From contig NZ_FOOF01000016.1 of assembly GCF_900113115.1 (NCBI RefSeq), positions 100,422-164,421 of the forward strand: a stretch of 64,000 nt of DNA. Direction: 5' to 3'. A program made the position numbers and the translations under genes. Under the pieces are notes generated by a model. The model worked only from the letters and a program-made list of their open reading frames with translations. It did no database searches and was not told where the DNA came from. Positions within the stretch are counted from its first letter, which is position 1, and each line of letters opens with the position of its first letter. Of this stretch, positions 57,282 through 64,000 are shown one piece after another. This stretch comes from Duganella sp. CF458. GTDB lineage: Bacteria; Pseudomonadota; Gammaproteobacteria; Burkholderiales; Burkholderiaceae_D.

Positions 57282-58792
57282 ACGCCGTGCATACACCGCC
57301 GATTGCCAGCGCCGGCACAGGCACACGGCGCGCCCTGGTGCTTGCTGGAGGCGGCATGCGGGTCGCTTACCAGGCTGGGGCGGTCAAAGCGCTTCATGAC
57401 GAAGGCTTGCGGTTCAGCCATGCCGACGGCGTGTCGGGTGGAACGATCAACCTGGCGGCGCTTCTTTCCGGCGAATCACCGGACTCCTTGTGCAGCCGCT
57501 GGCGCGCCTTGCGTCCGACGGACTTTTCCTCCATGCGGCCGGTATCCGAATACCTGCGCCTGGCAAATATGCGTGCATTGGGCAGCGCGGACAGCATGAA
57601 AGAGAAAGTGTATCCGGCGCTGGGCATCGACATCGACCGTATCCGGGCCGCGGACGGCATTGACGCTTCATTCAGTGTCTGCCGCTTCGATGACAAGACC
57701 GTCGTAGCACTGCCGCATAAGGAACTGGACTTGCCACGGCTGGTCGCTGCAGCATCGTTGCCAATTTTCCTGCCGGCGGTGCAAACGGCCGGCACCACCT
57801 GGACCGACGCCGTTTGGATCAAGGACTCGAACCTGTTGGCCTGCGTCGAGCGGGGAGCGCGCGAGCTATGGCTGGTCTGGTGCATCGGGAACACGCCGGT
57901 TTATCGCGACGGTGCGTTTAACCAGTATGTCCATATGATCGAAATGAGCGCCCTCGGCGCGCTGCATGCGGAACTGGCCACTATCGCCGCCATCAATCGC
58001 CGCATCGCCAATGGCGAAACAGTATGGGGCCACTGTGAACCTGTCGTGGTCCACATCGTCAAACCCGAATCACCATTGCCGCTTGATCCCGACTTTTTCC
58101 GGGGGCGCATCGATGCTGCTACCCTCATCAACCTGGGCTACCGCGATGCGCGGAGAGCGCTGAAGGCCAACCGCCCGGCACCTCTCGATCCGAGCGCCAC
58201 ATCGATGCGCGAGCCAGGTGTTGGCCTGAGCTTCCGGGAAACCATGGCGGGCCCGTTCAAGCTGGGATCGGCGAACGGAGGACGGCTGGCGATGCACGCC
58301 ACTATTCATATCGATGACATGAGCGCGTTCGTGACATCCAGCGACCACAAGGCTGGATTGTCGGGCCATCTCGATATAGAACCATGGGGCCGCGCCATTC
58401 CGGCGCAATCCGGCGTGTTCGGCCTGTTCAGTCCCAGCGGCGACCCGACGCTGACTTACATGGTGTACGAACTGGGATTCCGCCACCAAGGCAGTGACTA
58501 CTACCTGGCAGGGAAGAAGCACGTACGCCTCGGCGGTCCATGGCGGCTCTGGCGCGAAACCACGACCCTTTACACGCAGCTGCACAAGGGAACCGATACC
58601 AGCGGCGAAGTGATCGGAGCAGGGACGCTGAGTCTCGGCGTGCCCGATCTGGTTCGCCTGCTCGGTACCGCACATGCCACCAATGCGCCGACGCCGTCCG
58701 CGCGAACCAATGCGGTGTGGCGTTTCTTCCGCTTTTTCGCAGCTGAATTGTTCCGAACCTATATCCGGCGCTCACCGCGTCCCACATCATGA
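57278..58792 (+). CDS. Patatin-like phospholipase with extra C-terminal domain
   Basis: A 504-residue protein. The N-terminal patatin domain (about 15-330) has the oxyanion loop LAGGGMRVAYQAGAVKAL, the nucleophile Ser53 in GVSGGT, and the probable catalytic Asp177 (TWTDAVWIKDSN). The C-terminal 170 residues form a separate beta-rich domain (HIDDMSAFVTSSDHKAGLSG, PAQSGVFGLFSP, YYLAGKKHVRLGGPWRLWRETTTLYTQL). From memory, this segment resembles domains attached to cholesterol-oxidase-like GMC proteins. No signal peptide is present. The ATG overlaps the preceding stop, and its stop overlaps the next ATG. It probably cleaves acyl esters of membrane lipids. Confidence 0.88.
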   Translation: MNAVHTPPIASAGTGTRRALVLAGGGMRVAYQAGAVKALHDEGLRFSHADGVSGGTINLAALLSGESPDSLCSRWRALRPTDFSSMRPVSEYLRLANMRALGSADSMKEKVYPALGIDIDRIRAADGIDASFSVCRFDDKTVVALPHKELDLPRLVAAASLPIFLPAVQTAGTTWTDAVWIKDSNLLACVERGARELWLVWCIGNTPVYRDGAFNQYVHMIEMSALGALHAELATIAAINRRIANGETVWGHCEPVVVHIVKPESPLPLDPDFFRGRIDAATLINLGYRDARRALKANRPAPLDPSATSMREPGVGLSFRETMAGPFKLGSANGGRLAMHATIHIDDMSAFVTSSDHKAGLSGHLDIEPWGRAIPAQSGVFGLFSPSGDPTLTYMVYELGFRHQGSDYYLAGKKHVRLGGPWRLWRETTTLYTQLHKGTDTSGEVIGAGTLSLGVPDLVRLLGTAHATNAPTPSARTNAVWRFFRFFAAELFRTYIRRSPRPTS

Positions 58793-60723
58793 ACCCAGGC
58801 ACAAGCCCCTGCCGGACCGAGCTCTATACACAAGAGCCCATGGTCAACTGGCTGGGGCCACTTCAACTGCTGCGGACCGGAATGCGTTCGGCTGCAGCCA
58901 CCACGATGGGGGCATTTGCCGACCCGCGTGAAGTGCAGGCAGCGCTGAAACCTGCGCAAGCCAATCCGCCTATCGCAATCAGCGCCGACGGAGACAAAGG
59001 AATCTGGATCGACTACTTGTCGGACACGGGAGACGGTTGGGACTCGACTTACTCCATGGCCTTGTGCGTGAGCCAGTCCGTAAAGCCAGCCGGAGCGGAC
59101 CAAACGCTGCCTGCCGGACAGGTGCTGCTGCTGGGAGGCGACCAGGTCTACCCGACGCCGGCCCAGGGCGGTTACCGTACACGGTTCCTCGACCCGTTCC
59201 GGTCTGCGTTGCCGGCGCCGGTATTGAACAATCCAAACGCGAATTCGAAACAGGTTGTCCCGATCAGGAAGGCCCCGCTCATGGTGGCTACGCCGGGTAA
59301 TCATGACTGGTACGACGGCCTGCGGGGTTTCAGCCAGTTGTTCTGCAACGGCGACCCGGTTGGAGGCTGGATAACGCGGCAACGGACCAGCTATTACGTG
59401 CTCAAACTACCGGGCGGCTGGTGGATCTGGGGGCTGGATTTGCAGCTCGAGTCCGCGATCGACCGTCCCCAGCGCGAGTACTTCGAGCAGATGGCCAAGG
59501 AATTAGGGCCCGACGACCGGGTGGTGATCTGCACTCCCGAGCCCAGCTGGGTGGATGAAGCCGAGCGCGTGAAGCGTCAGTCGCGGGTGGCACTGCGTTC
59601 GCTGGAAACCCAGACCCCGCGCTTCAGGAGCTTGAGCGAAGTTGAACAGATGCTGGGACCTCGGCTGGCACTGGTGCTGGCCGGAGATTCCCACCACTAC
59701 GCGCGATATGAGCCGGCGCCGGGTATCGCCGCGCCGCACCGCATCACCTGTGGCGGCGGTGGCGCTTTCCTGCACGGCACGCATGAATTGCCCGACCCGC
59801 CCGAGCCCATCACCGTGGCTGGGGAGAAGCAGCAATATCGCTTGGCCCAAGCCTATCCGGACAAGAGTACGTCAAGGCGGCTACGCAACCGGGCCTGCCT
59901 GCTCCCATTTGGCAACCTGTCGCTTTGCTCTCTGTTGGCGGCGTTCTATCTCCTGTGCATCTGGGTGATCGAAAGCGCGAGCAAGGTGCGACACCCGGAA
60001 CTGGGGGCGAAGAGCCTGATGGAGAACTTGTCCAGCCTTGAATTGACTGCCGGCCATATCGGAGAGGCGCTGCGCTGCCTGTTTGTGGTCGCGGCACATA
60101 GTCCGTCAAGCGTGGTCCTGGCCCTACTGATCGTTTGCGGGTGCGGGGCCCTGTCGGCCGCCGGCGTCAATCGCGCAGGCAGGTTGGCCTTCATGGCCGG
60201 TGCCGTCCACGGATTGCTGCATTTGCTGCTGGCCGCGATTATCCTGTGGTTCATGGGCCGCATGAACGTCTTCCACCTGGGCATGGATACCAACGATCTT
60301 GGCCAAGTCGGCCTGTTCATCCTCGAGACTCTACTTCTTGGGGGCGCTCTGGGCGGCTTGTTGTTCGGGGTATGGATGGTGCTGACGAACGCTGCATGGG
60401 GCCTCCATCACGAAGAGGTGTTTTCCTCGCAGCGCATCCCCGACTACAAGTGCTTCCTGCGCATGCATTTCGAAGATGGCCGGCTCACAATCTATCCCCT
60501 CAAACTGGAAAAGATCTGTCGCCACTGGTCTTTGGCTACGAATGGCGTGGAATTCCTGGCGCGCGTCAAACGGACTTACAAGGTGCGGGCGACACCGGCA
60601 GCGCACGGCCCGCGTTTCGTTCCGGCCGAAGGCAACGCCAAACCGGCCGACGGCCTTCAATTGATTGAACCGCCAATCGTTGTCGCTCGCACAGGAGCCC
60701 GTTATGAGCAAGCTAGACTTTGA
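58789..60723 (+). CDS. Membrane-bound metallophosphoesterase
   Basis: A 644-residue calcineurin-like phosphoesterase fused to a membrane region. Metal-site motifs are SDTGDGWDSTY, LLLGGDQVYP, TPGNHDWYDG and LVLAGDSHHYARYE, all in the first 320 residues. Four or more membrane helices follow between about 380 and 545 (SLLAAFYLLCIWVIE, SVVLALLIVCGCGALSAAG, FMAGAVHGLLHLLLAAIILW, LGGALGGLLFGVWMVL), then a small C-terminal soluble domain. There is no N-terminal signal, so the catalytic part faces the cytoplasm unless inserted unusually. ATGA overlaps the patatin stop, and its end overlaps the GMC gene by 20 bp. The substrate is unknown, perhaps a lipid or nucleotide phosphate. Confidence 0.86.
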   Translation: MNPGTSPCRTELYTQEPMVNWLGPLQLLRTGMRSAAATTMGAFADPREVQAALKPAQANPPIAISADGDKGIWIDYLSDTGDGWDSTYSMALCVSQSVKPAGADQTLPAGQVLLLGGDQVYPTPAQGGYRTRFLDPFRSALPAPVLNNPNANSKQVVPIRKAPLMVATPGNHDWYDGLRGFSQLFCNGDPVGGWITRQRTSYYVLKLPGGWWIWGLDLQLESAIDRPQREYFEQMAKELGPDDRVVICTPEPSWVDEAERVKRQSRVALRSLETQTPRFRSLSEVEQMLGPRLALVLAGDSHHYARYEPAPGIAAPHRITCGGGGAFLHGTHELPDPPEPITVAGEKQQYRLAQAYPDKSTSRRLRNRACLLPFGNLSLCSLLAAFYLLCIWVIESASKVRHPELGAKSLMENLSSLELTAGHIGEALRCLFVVAAHSPSSVVLALLIVCGCGALSAAGVNRAGRLAFMAGAVHGLLHLLLAAIILWFMGRMNVFHLGMDTNDLGQVGLFILETLLLGGALGGLLFGVWMVLTNAAWGLHHEEVFSSQRIPDYKCFLRMHFEDGRLTIYPLKLEKICRHWSLATNGVEFLARVKRTYKVRATPAAHGPRFVPAEGNAKPADGLQLIEPPIVVARTGARYEQARL

Positions 60724-62275
60724 CGCCATCGTGATCGGGAGCGGCTTCGGTGGGGCGGTGTCCGCGTGCCGCCTGGCGCAGAAAGGACGCAAAGTCCTGG
60801 TGTTGGAACGCGGCCGCAGATGGACGCCACAGAACTATCCGCGTGCAGCCACCGACCCCTGGCTGTGGAATCAAGAACGCCCGGACCGCTTTCACGGCTG
60901 GGCCGACCTGCGCGCCTTTTCCGACATGTGGGTCGTGGCGGCAGCCGGCGTAGGCGGGGGATCGCTGATCTACGCCAATGTGTCGGTGGAGGCCAAGCCC
61001 GAGGTGTTCAAGCGCGGATGGCCGCAGCAGATTACTTACGAGGCTTTGCGGCCCCATTATGAGGAAGTCGGCCGCATGTTGAACGTACAGGAAGTGCCGG
61101 ATAACCAACTGAGCCAGCGCACCCGCCTGATGCGGGAGGGCGCTGAAGCGTGCAATTGGGGCGGCCGTTTCCGTAAACTCCCGCTGGCGGTTCGCTTTGA
61201 CCCGGATTGGAATGCCGATCGCCCGGATACGCGTACATCCACCAACGCGCACGGGAAAGAGCAGGGCACTTGCGTCCATTGCGGCAATTGCGATATCGGT
61301 TGCCAGGTATCGGCCAAGAATACGCTCGATCTCAACTATCTGGCCGAGGCCGAGAGGGCCGGCGCAGAGATTCGTGCTTTGCATCTTGTCAAAAAGCTGG
61401 AGCCGATGGAAAAAGGCTGGCGCGTCCACTTCGACATGATCGATGAGCAAACCGGCCGCCTCTCGCCTGGCAACCTCAGCGCGGAAAACGTATTCCTGGC
61501 AGCCGGCTCGATCGGCAGCACCGAGCTGCTGTTGCGCTGTCGTGACGAACACCGCACCTTGCCGGCACTTTCCTCGCGACTGGGCTACGGCTGGGCGCAC
61601 AACGGCGATTTCGTGACACCGGCGTTCTACAAGGAGCGCATGATTTCGCCATCCCACGGTGTGACGATCTCCGCGGCGATAGACCTGCTTGACAATAGCG
61701 GCCCAGACGGCCAAGCCTTGTTCGTGGAAGACGGCGGCATCCCGAACCTGGCCGGCCATTTCCTGCGCAAACGCCTGGAGCGTCTGCCGCGCGGCAAACT
61801 CAGGGGCTTTTACAAGGAGTTGCGCGAACTGGTCGACGATGGAGATCCGCTTGAGCACATGATGCCCTGGTTTGGCCAAGCCATGGAGCCGGGCGATGGA
61901 CGTCTGTGGCTCGGTCGGCGTTGGTATGCGCCCTGGAAGCGCAAGCTGCGCATGCAGTGGTCGTTCCAGCGCTCGCAAGCCGTTGTCGAATCCATGATTG
62001 CCGCTCACAAGCTCTTGACTGAGAAAACAGGCGGTAGCGCCTATGTGCCGCAAACGTGGACGTTCTTGCGGAACCTGATCACGCCGCATCCGCTGGGTGG
62101 ATGCAATATGGGGTTGACGCCCGCGAACGGCGTGGTCGATGCGCAAGGCAAAGTCTTTGGCTACGCCGGCCTGTACGTCATGGACGGAGCAATCATTCCC
62201 CGCGCTATCGGCCTGAACCCATCGCGCACCATCGCCGCGCTAGCAGAGCGCAACATCCGGCAGGTAATTGGGTAG
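60704..62275 (+). CDS. GMC-family FAD oxidoreductase (cholesterol-oxidase-like)
   Basis: A 523-residue flavoprotein. The FAD-binding motif IVIGSGFGGAVSACRLAQKG is near the start. It has the WVVAAAGVGGGSLIYANV loop, the cysteine motif CVHCGNCDIGC typical of the cholesterol-oxidase-like branch, and the active-site HPLGGCNMG (His462), closing with GLYVMDGAIIPRAIGLNPSRTIAALAERN. These enzymes oxidise secondary alcohols, for example sterol-type hydroxyls, to ketones. The ATG at 60704 follows ACAGGAG inside the end of the phosphoesterase gene. It is the last gene of the block; motif C follows six bases after its stop. Confidence 0.9.
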   Translation: MSKLDFDAIVIGSGFGGAVSACRLAQKGRKVLVLERGRRWTPQNYPRAATDPWLWNQERPDRFHGWADLRAFSDMWVVAAAGVGGGSLIYANVSVEAKPEVFKRGWPQQITYEALRPHYEEVGRMLNVQEVPDNQLSQRTRLMREGAEACNWGGRFRKLPLAVRFDPDWNADRPDTRTSTNAHGKEQGTCVHCGNCDIGCQVSAKNTLDLNYLAEAERAGAEIRALHLVKKLEPMEKGWRVHFDMIDEQTGRLSPGNLSAENVFLAAGSIGSTELLLRCRDEHRTLPALSSRLGYGWAHNGDFVTPAFYKERMISPSHGVTISAAIDLLDNSGPDGQALFVEDGGIPNLAGHFLRKRLERLPRGKLRGFYKELRELVDDGDPLEHMMPWFGQAMEPGDGRLWLGRRWYAPWKRKLRMQWSFQRSQAVVESMIAAHKLLTEKTGGSAYVPQTWTFLRNLITPHPLGGCNMGLTPANGVVDAQGKVFGYAGLYVMDGAIIPRAIGLNPSRTIAALAERNIRQVIG

Positions 62276-62280
62276 CCCGC

Positions 62281-62352
62281 AAATCTGGGTAAGCGCACGC
62301 GTGAAATCTGGGTGGGAGTACGGAAGTAGCGGCCTATGGTTCTGCCTAAAGT
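62281..62352 (+). promoter_or_regulatory. Tandem-repeat promoter motif, copy C
   Basis: Direct repeats AAATCTGGGT start at 62281 and 62304 (23 bp apart). CTAAAGT is at 62346-62352, exactly 35 bp after the second GGTG core (62311). The sequence between differs from copies A and B, so the shared parts are probably what is selected. The target is the small secreted protein at 62400. Confidence 0.78.
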
Positions 62353-62399
62353 GCATAACGGCGCCAGCGAGGCGCCGAATGACGCGAAGGAGAACACAG

Positions 62400-62813
62400 A
62401 TGAAGACGATGAGAAAGTCCACATGGCGCAGCTTGCTTCCAGCGACAGCTCTGTATCTTGCCGCTTCCGCGACTGCAAACGCCAGCATGGCCGTTGGCTG
62501 GTGGGGCGGCACATGGAACTGCAATATCGATGGGCGCCCGGCAATGATGAAATGGGTGAGCGTCAATGTCGCGGAAGAAGAGTGCGACGATGAATCCTGC
62601 AGCCAGTCAACCAGCGTGCACTGGAAGGGCAGCTTCTCCGACAACGGCTCGCGCTGGGTTGAGCTGAGCAATGCTCACATGGGGAACCAGGGAGGCTTGT
62701 ACTTCAACCATGCCGATGGCAATAAATGGTACTTGCCGAAACCGCAGGCAGGGCGTTCGGAGGGCTGGACCACCTGGCAAGGTAAGCGGTATCAACTATC
62801 ATGCTGGCGTTAG
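62400..62813 (+). CDS. Small secreted Trp/Cys-rich protein
   Basis: A 137-residue protein with a signal peptide (STWRSLLPATALYLAASATANA). The mature domain has four to five cysteines (TWNCNID, EEECDDESCSQ, QLSCWR) and many tryptophans (GWWGGTW, HWKGSFSDNG, GWTTWQGKRY). From memory it resembles a small secreted domain of unknown function seen in this bacterial family (DUF6006-like); this is not verified. AAGGAG precedes the ATG at 62400. It is expressed under motif C, so it belongs with the protease and CHAT-block genes. Confidence 0.82.
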   Translation: MKTMRKSTWRSLLPATALYLAASATANASMAVGWWGGTWNCNIDGRPAMMKWVSVNVAEEECDDESCSQSTSVHWKGSFSDNGSRWVELSNAHMGNQGGLYFNHADGNKWYLPKPQAGRSEGWTTWQGKRYQLSCWR

Positions 62814-62854
62814 CCAACTGGTAGAACGGAGACCATGGTTGTGTTCGATCTGGC

Positions 62855-62898
62855 GCTGCGCCGTTGGCGCAGCACAGAGAACGATTGGCGCCGCCAAT
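62855..62898. terminator. Two hairpins between convergent genes
   Basis: A perfect 8-bp stem GCTGCGCC-GTT-GGCGCAGC (62855-62873) and a 6-bp stem ATTGGC-GCC-GCCAAT (62884-62898) lie between the convergent genes ending at 62813 and 62907. They probably act as a bidirectional terminator, although T-runs are poor. Confidence 0.45.
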
Positions 62899-62906
62899 GC
62901 CGTTCT

Positions 62907-63704
62907 TCAATCAGGAGTCTTCTGGTACTTGTCCACCAGGTCGACGAAACGAGTATGGCCGTGGGAACCTATCCAGCCCCACATCGCATCGACTTGCGGG
63001 CGGTTGCGCTCGTAATAGCGCTTGCTGAAACCGAGCCAAAAATTGTGGACGCGTAGCGGAGTCTCAAGCCGCACCAGCTGCTTTCCATAGGTGGCGGCAA
63101 TGAAGGCGTCCATGTGGGTCGGCGAGACCAGGGTTGCTGCATAGCCGTCGATCCTCCGGCGCACCAGCTTCTCCAGATTCCGCGCGCCGTCCTGCGCCCC
63201 GTCATCAATGACAAAGCCCTGCGCCCTCAATTGCGCGGCGAGCGATGCGCCATTGTTCATGCCAAGCCGGCGAGTCGAGAAGTAAGTACGCGGGTCCGCA
63301 TCCAGAGGAATCTCGTCGCCAGCCCTGACGAAAACAACGGTGTACATGCGTACGGCGCGTTCGGCATCGAGTTTTCCGTTGCGGGTTTGGGGCAAGGCAT
63401 AGTTGACCAGGTCAGCGTCGCTTGCATCCATCAGCATGGCGTCGATGTCGTCATGGTCAAGTGCCTGGCGCAGCCGCAGTGGAGGTAGCCTTACAGAAAC
63501 GACCAGGCAACCGGCAAAGGCAGCGGTATCGCGTATCAGTTCCACCGTCGCCCCGGGAGCCGGTGCTTCAGCGCTGCCGGCCCCGAGAAAGTAGGGCGGC
63601 CGATGTAAGTTCACATAGCCCAATCGCATCGGCATGCAAGCGCAACTGGCACAATCAATTGCCAGCAACATTGCGAGACAGGACAAAAGGTCGGCCTTGC
63701 GCAT
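62907..63704 (-). CDS. Periplasmic solute-binding-like protein (SBP_bac_3 type)
   Basis: A 265-residue exported protein (signal peptide LLSCLAMLLAIDCASCA) of the family 3 solute-binding fold. Supporting segments are LGYVNLHRPPYFLG near the start, GATVELIRDTAAFAGC, LRQALDHDDIDAML, and the closing WLGFSKRYYERNRPQVDAMWGWIGSHGHTRFVDLVDKY. No transporter gene is nearby. It is more divergent than the binding protein at 7602-8345. It may be a sensor-type or enzyme-like member; the ligand is unknown. Confidence 0.82.
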   Translation of the reverse strand: MRKADLLSCLAMLLAIDCASCACMPMRLGYVNLHRPPYFLGAGSAEAPAPGATVELIRDTAAFAGCLVVSVRLPPLRLRQALDHDDIDAMLMDASDADLVNYALPQTRNGKLDAERAVRMYTVVFVRAGDEIPLDADPRTYFSTRRLGMNNGASLAAQLRAQGFVIDDGAQDGARNLEKLVRRRIDGYAATLVSPTHMDAFIAATYGKQLVRLETPLRVHNFWLGFSKRYYERNRPQVDAMWGWIGSHGHTRFVDLVDKYQKTPD

Positions 63705-63955
63705 ATTGGAGTCCAGCTGATTTCGGAAATCATTGTAATATGAAATCGACTAAACGCTTTACTCGCGTTGCAGACCGACCAGGACCCTGACACTGAAACA
63801 TGGTGGGCTTGCCTTGAGGGATGCGCTGACGCCGCCCTCAGTTTTTGTGATGTCGCACCGGCGTCCAACCGGGCTGACGCCGCGCCCCCCCTGTGCCAAT
63901 ATAACACTTGAGACACCTACCCGATTAATTTAGAGTACAGCGGTAGGTTCCCATT
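63705..63955. other. Noncoding right-edge region
   Basis: About 250 bp with no convincing gene. It contains GCTGACGCCGC twice (63824 and 63881), a TGAGGG/CCCTCA hairpin followed by GTTTTT (63815-63846), and a C-rich run near 63890. No tRNA or other RNA gene was recognised. Confidence 0.4.
63815..63846 (+). terminator. Terminator-like hairpin in right-edge region
   Basis: TGAGGG and CCCTCA enclose a 14-base GC-rich loop and are followed by GTTTTTG on the plus strand. No plus-strand gene lies just upstream, so what it would terminate is unclear. Confidence 0.35.
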
Positions 63956-64000
63956 ATGCACAACCGAAAGCATCAAATTAGCACTCCAGTTGCCCACGAC
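63956..64000 (+). CDS. Possible start of a gene cut by the window edge
   Basis: An open frame of 15 codons (MHNRKHQISTPVAHD) starts at ATG 63956 and runs off the window. There is no clear ribosome site (TAGGTT is the best), and the sequence is too short to identify. Confidence 0.25.
   Translation, partial: MHNRKHQISTPVAHD

Noticed and set aside
1..64000. CRISPR arrays, tRNA or rRNA genes, insertion sequences
   Set aside because: No regularly spaced long repeats, no cloverleaf-like or rRNA segments, and no transposase-like protein were found on reading both strands.

Overview
The window looks like a chromosomal segment of a Betaproteobacterium, most likely family Oxalobacteraceae (Massilia/Telluria/Duganella group). 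The reasons are high G+C coding sequence, several PEP-CTERM proteins with the prsR/prsT genes and XrtA-type polysaccharide genes, a class I PHA synthase, and a very high density of secreted proteases. This placement is an inference from gene content. No rRNA, tRNA, CRISPR array or transposase was seen.

Layout. (1) 1-4.4 kb: two paralogous secreted S8 (subtilisin-family) proteases on the minus strand. The first has a cyclic-di-GMP-I (GEMM) riboswitch in its leader; a second copy of that riboswitch lies at the left edge and must control a gene outside the window. (2) 4.6-10 kb: housekeeping genes (fatty-acid oxidation multienzyme, small lipoprotein, GNAT acetyltransferase, periplasmic binding protein, nadB). 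(3) 10-28 kb: an exopolysaccharide/PEP-CTERM region with the response regulator prsR, glycosyltransferases, a flippase, a methyltransferase, a tyrosine autokinase, a chain-length determinant, two PEP-CTERM proteins, a FeeM-like acyltransferase paired with a flavoprotein oxidase, and the TPR lipoprotein prsT. The exosortase and the kinase prsK are not in the window. (4) 28-46 kb: mixed genes, including an Hpt protein, a DUF900 hydrolase, gluzincin and M35 metallopeptidases, a hybrid histidine kinase, rodA preceded by what looks like an mrdA remnant, phaC, a universal stress protein, a Fur-boxed TonB receptor with a PepSY membrane protein, a PEP-CTERM trypsin-like protease and a single-domain response regulator. 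(5) 46-62.8 kb: two large metallopeptidase genes, a tightly coupled nine-gene block (small membrane protein, lipoprotein, exported CHAT protease-like protein, lipoprotein, alpha/beta hydrolase, acetoacetate-decarboxylase-like protein, patatin, membrane metallophosphoesterase, GMC oxidoreductase) and a small secreted protein gene. (6) 62.9-64 kb: a periplasmic binding protein and a noncoding right edge.

How the parts work together. Three regulatory circuits can be read directly from the DNA. First, cyclic-di-GMP riboswitches act on the S8 proteases; the third paralogous unit keeps the same promoter but has lost the aptamer. Second, sigma-54 promoters with the correct GG-N10-GC spacing precede three PEP-CTERM genes, including the distant S1 protease, while the window encodes the sigma-54 activator PrsR. 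Third, an apparently undescribed promoter architecture recurs at three places in region 5: two direct repeats exactly 23 bp apart, followed exactly 35 bp later by CTAAAGT. It stands upstream of the M36-like protease, of the metzincin (and possibly the nine-gene block behind it), and of the small secreted protein. Together with the CHAT/patatin/GMC operon it marks 46-62.8 kb as a co-regulated hydrolase and lipid-modifying system. That is the most interesting content of the window.
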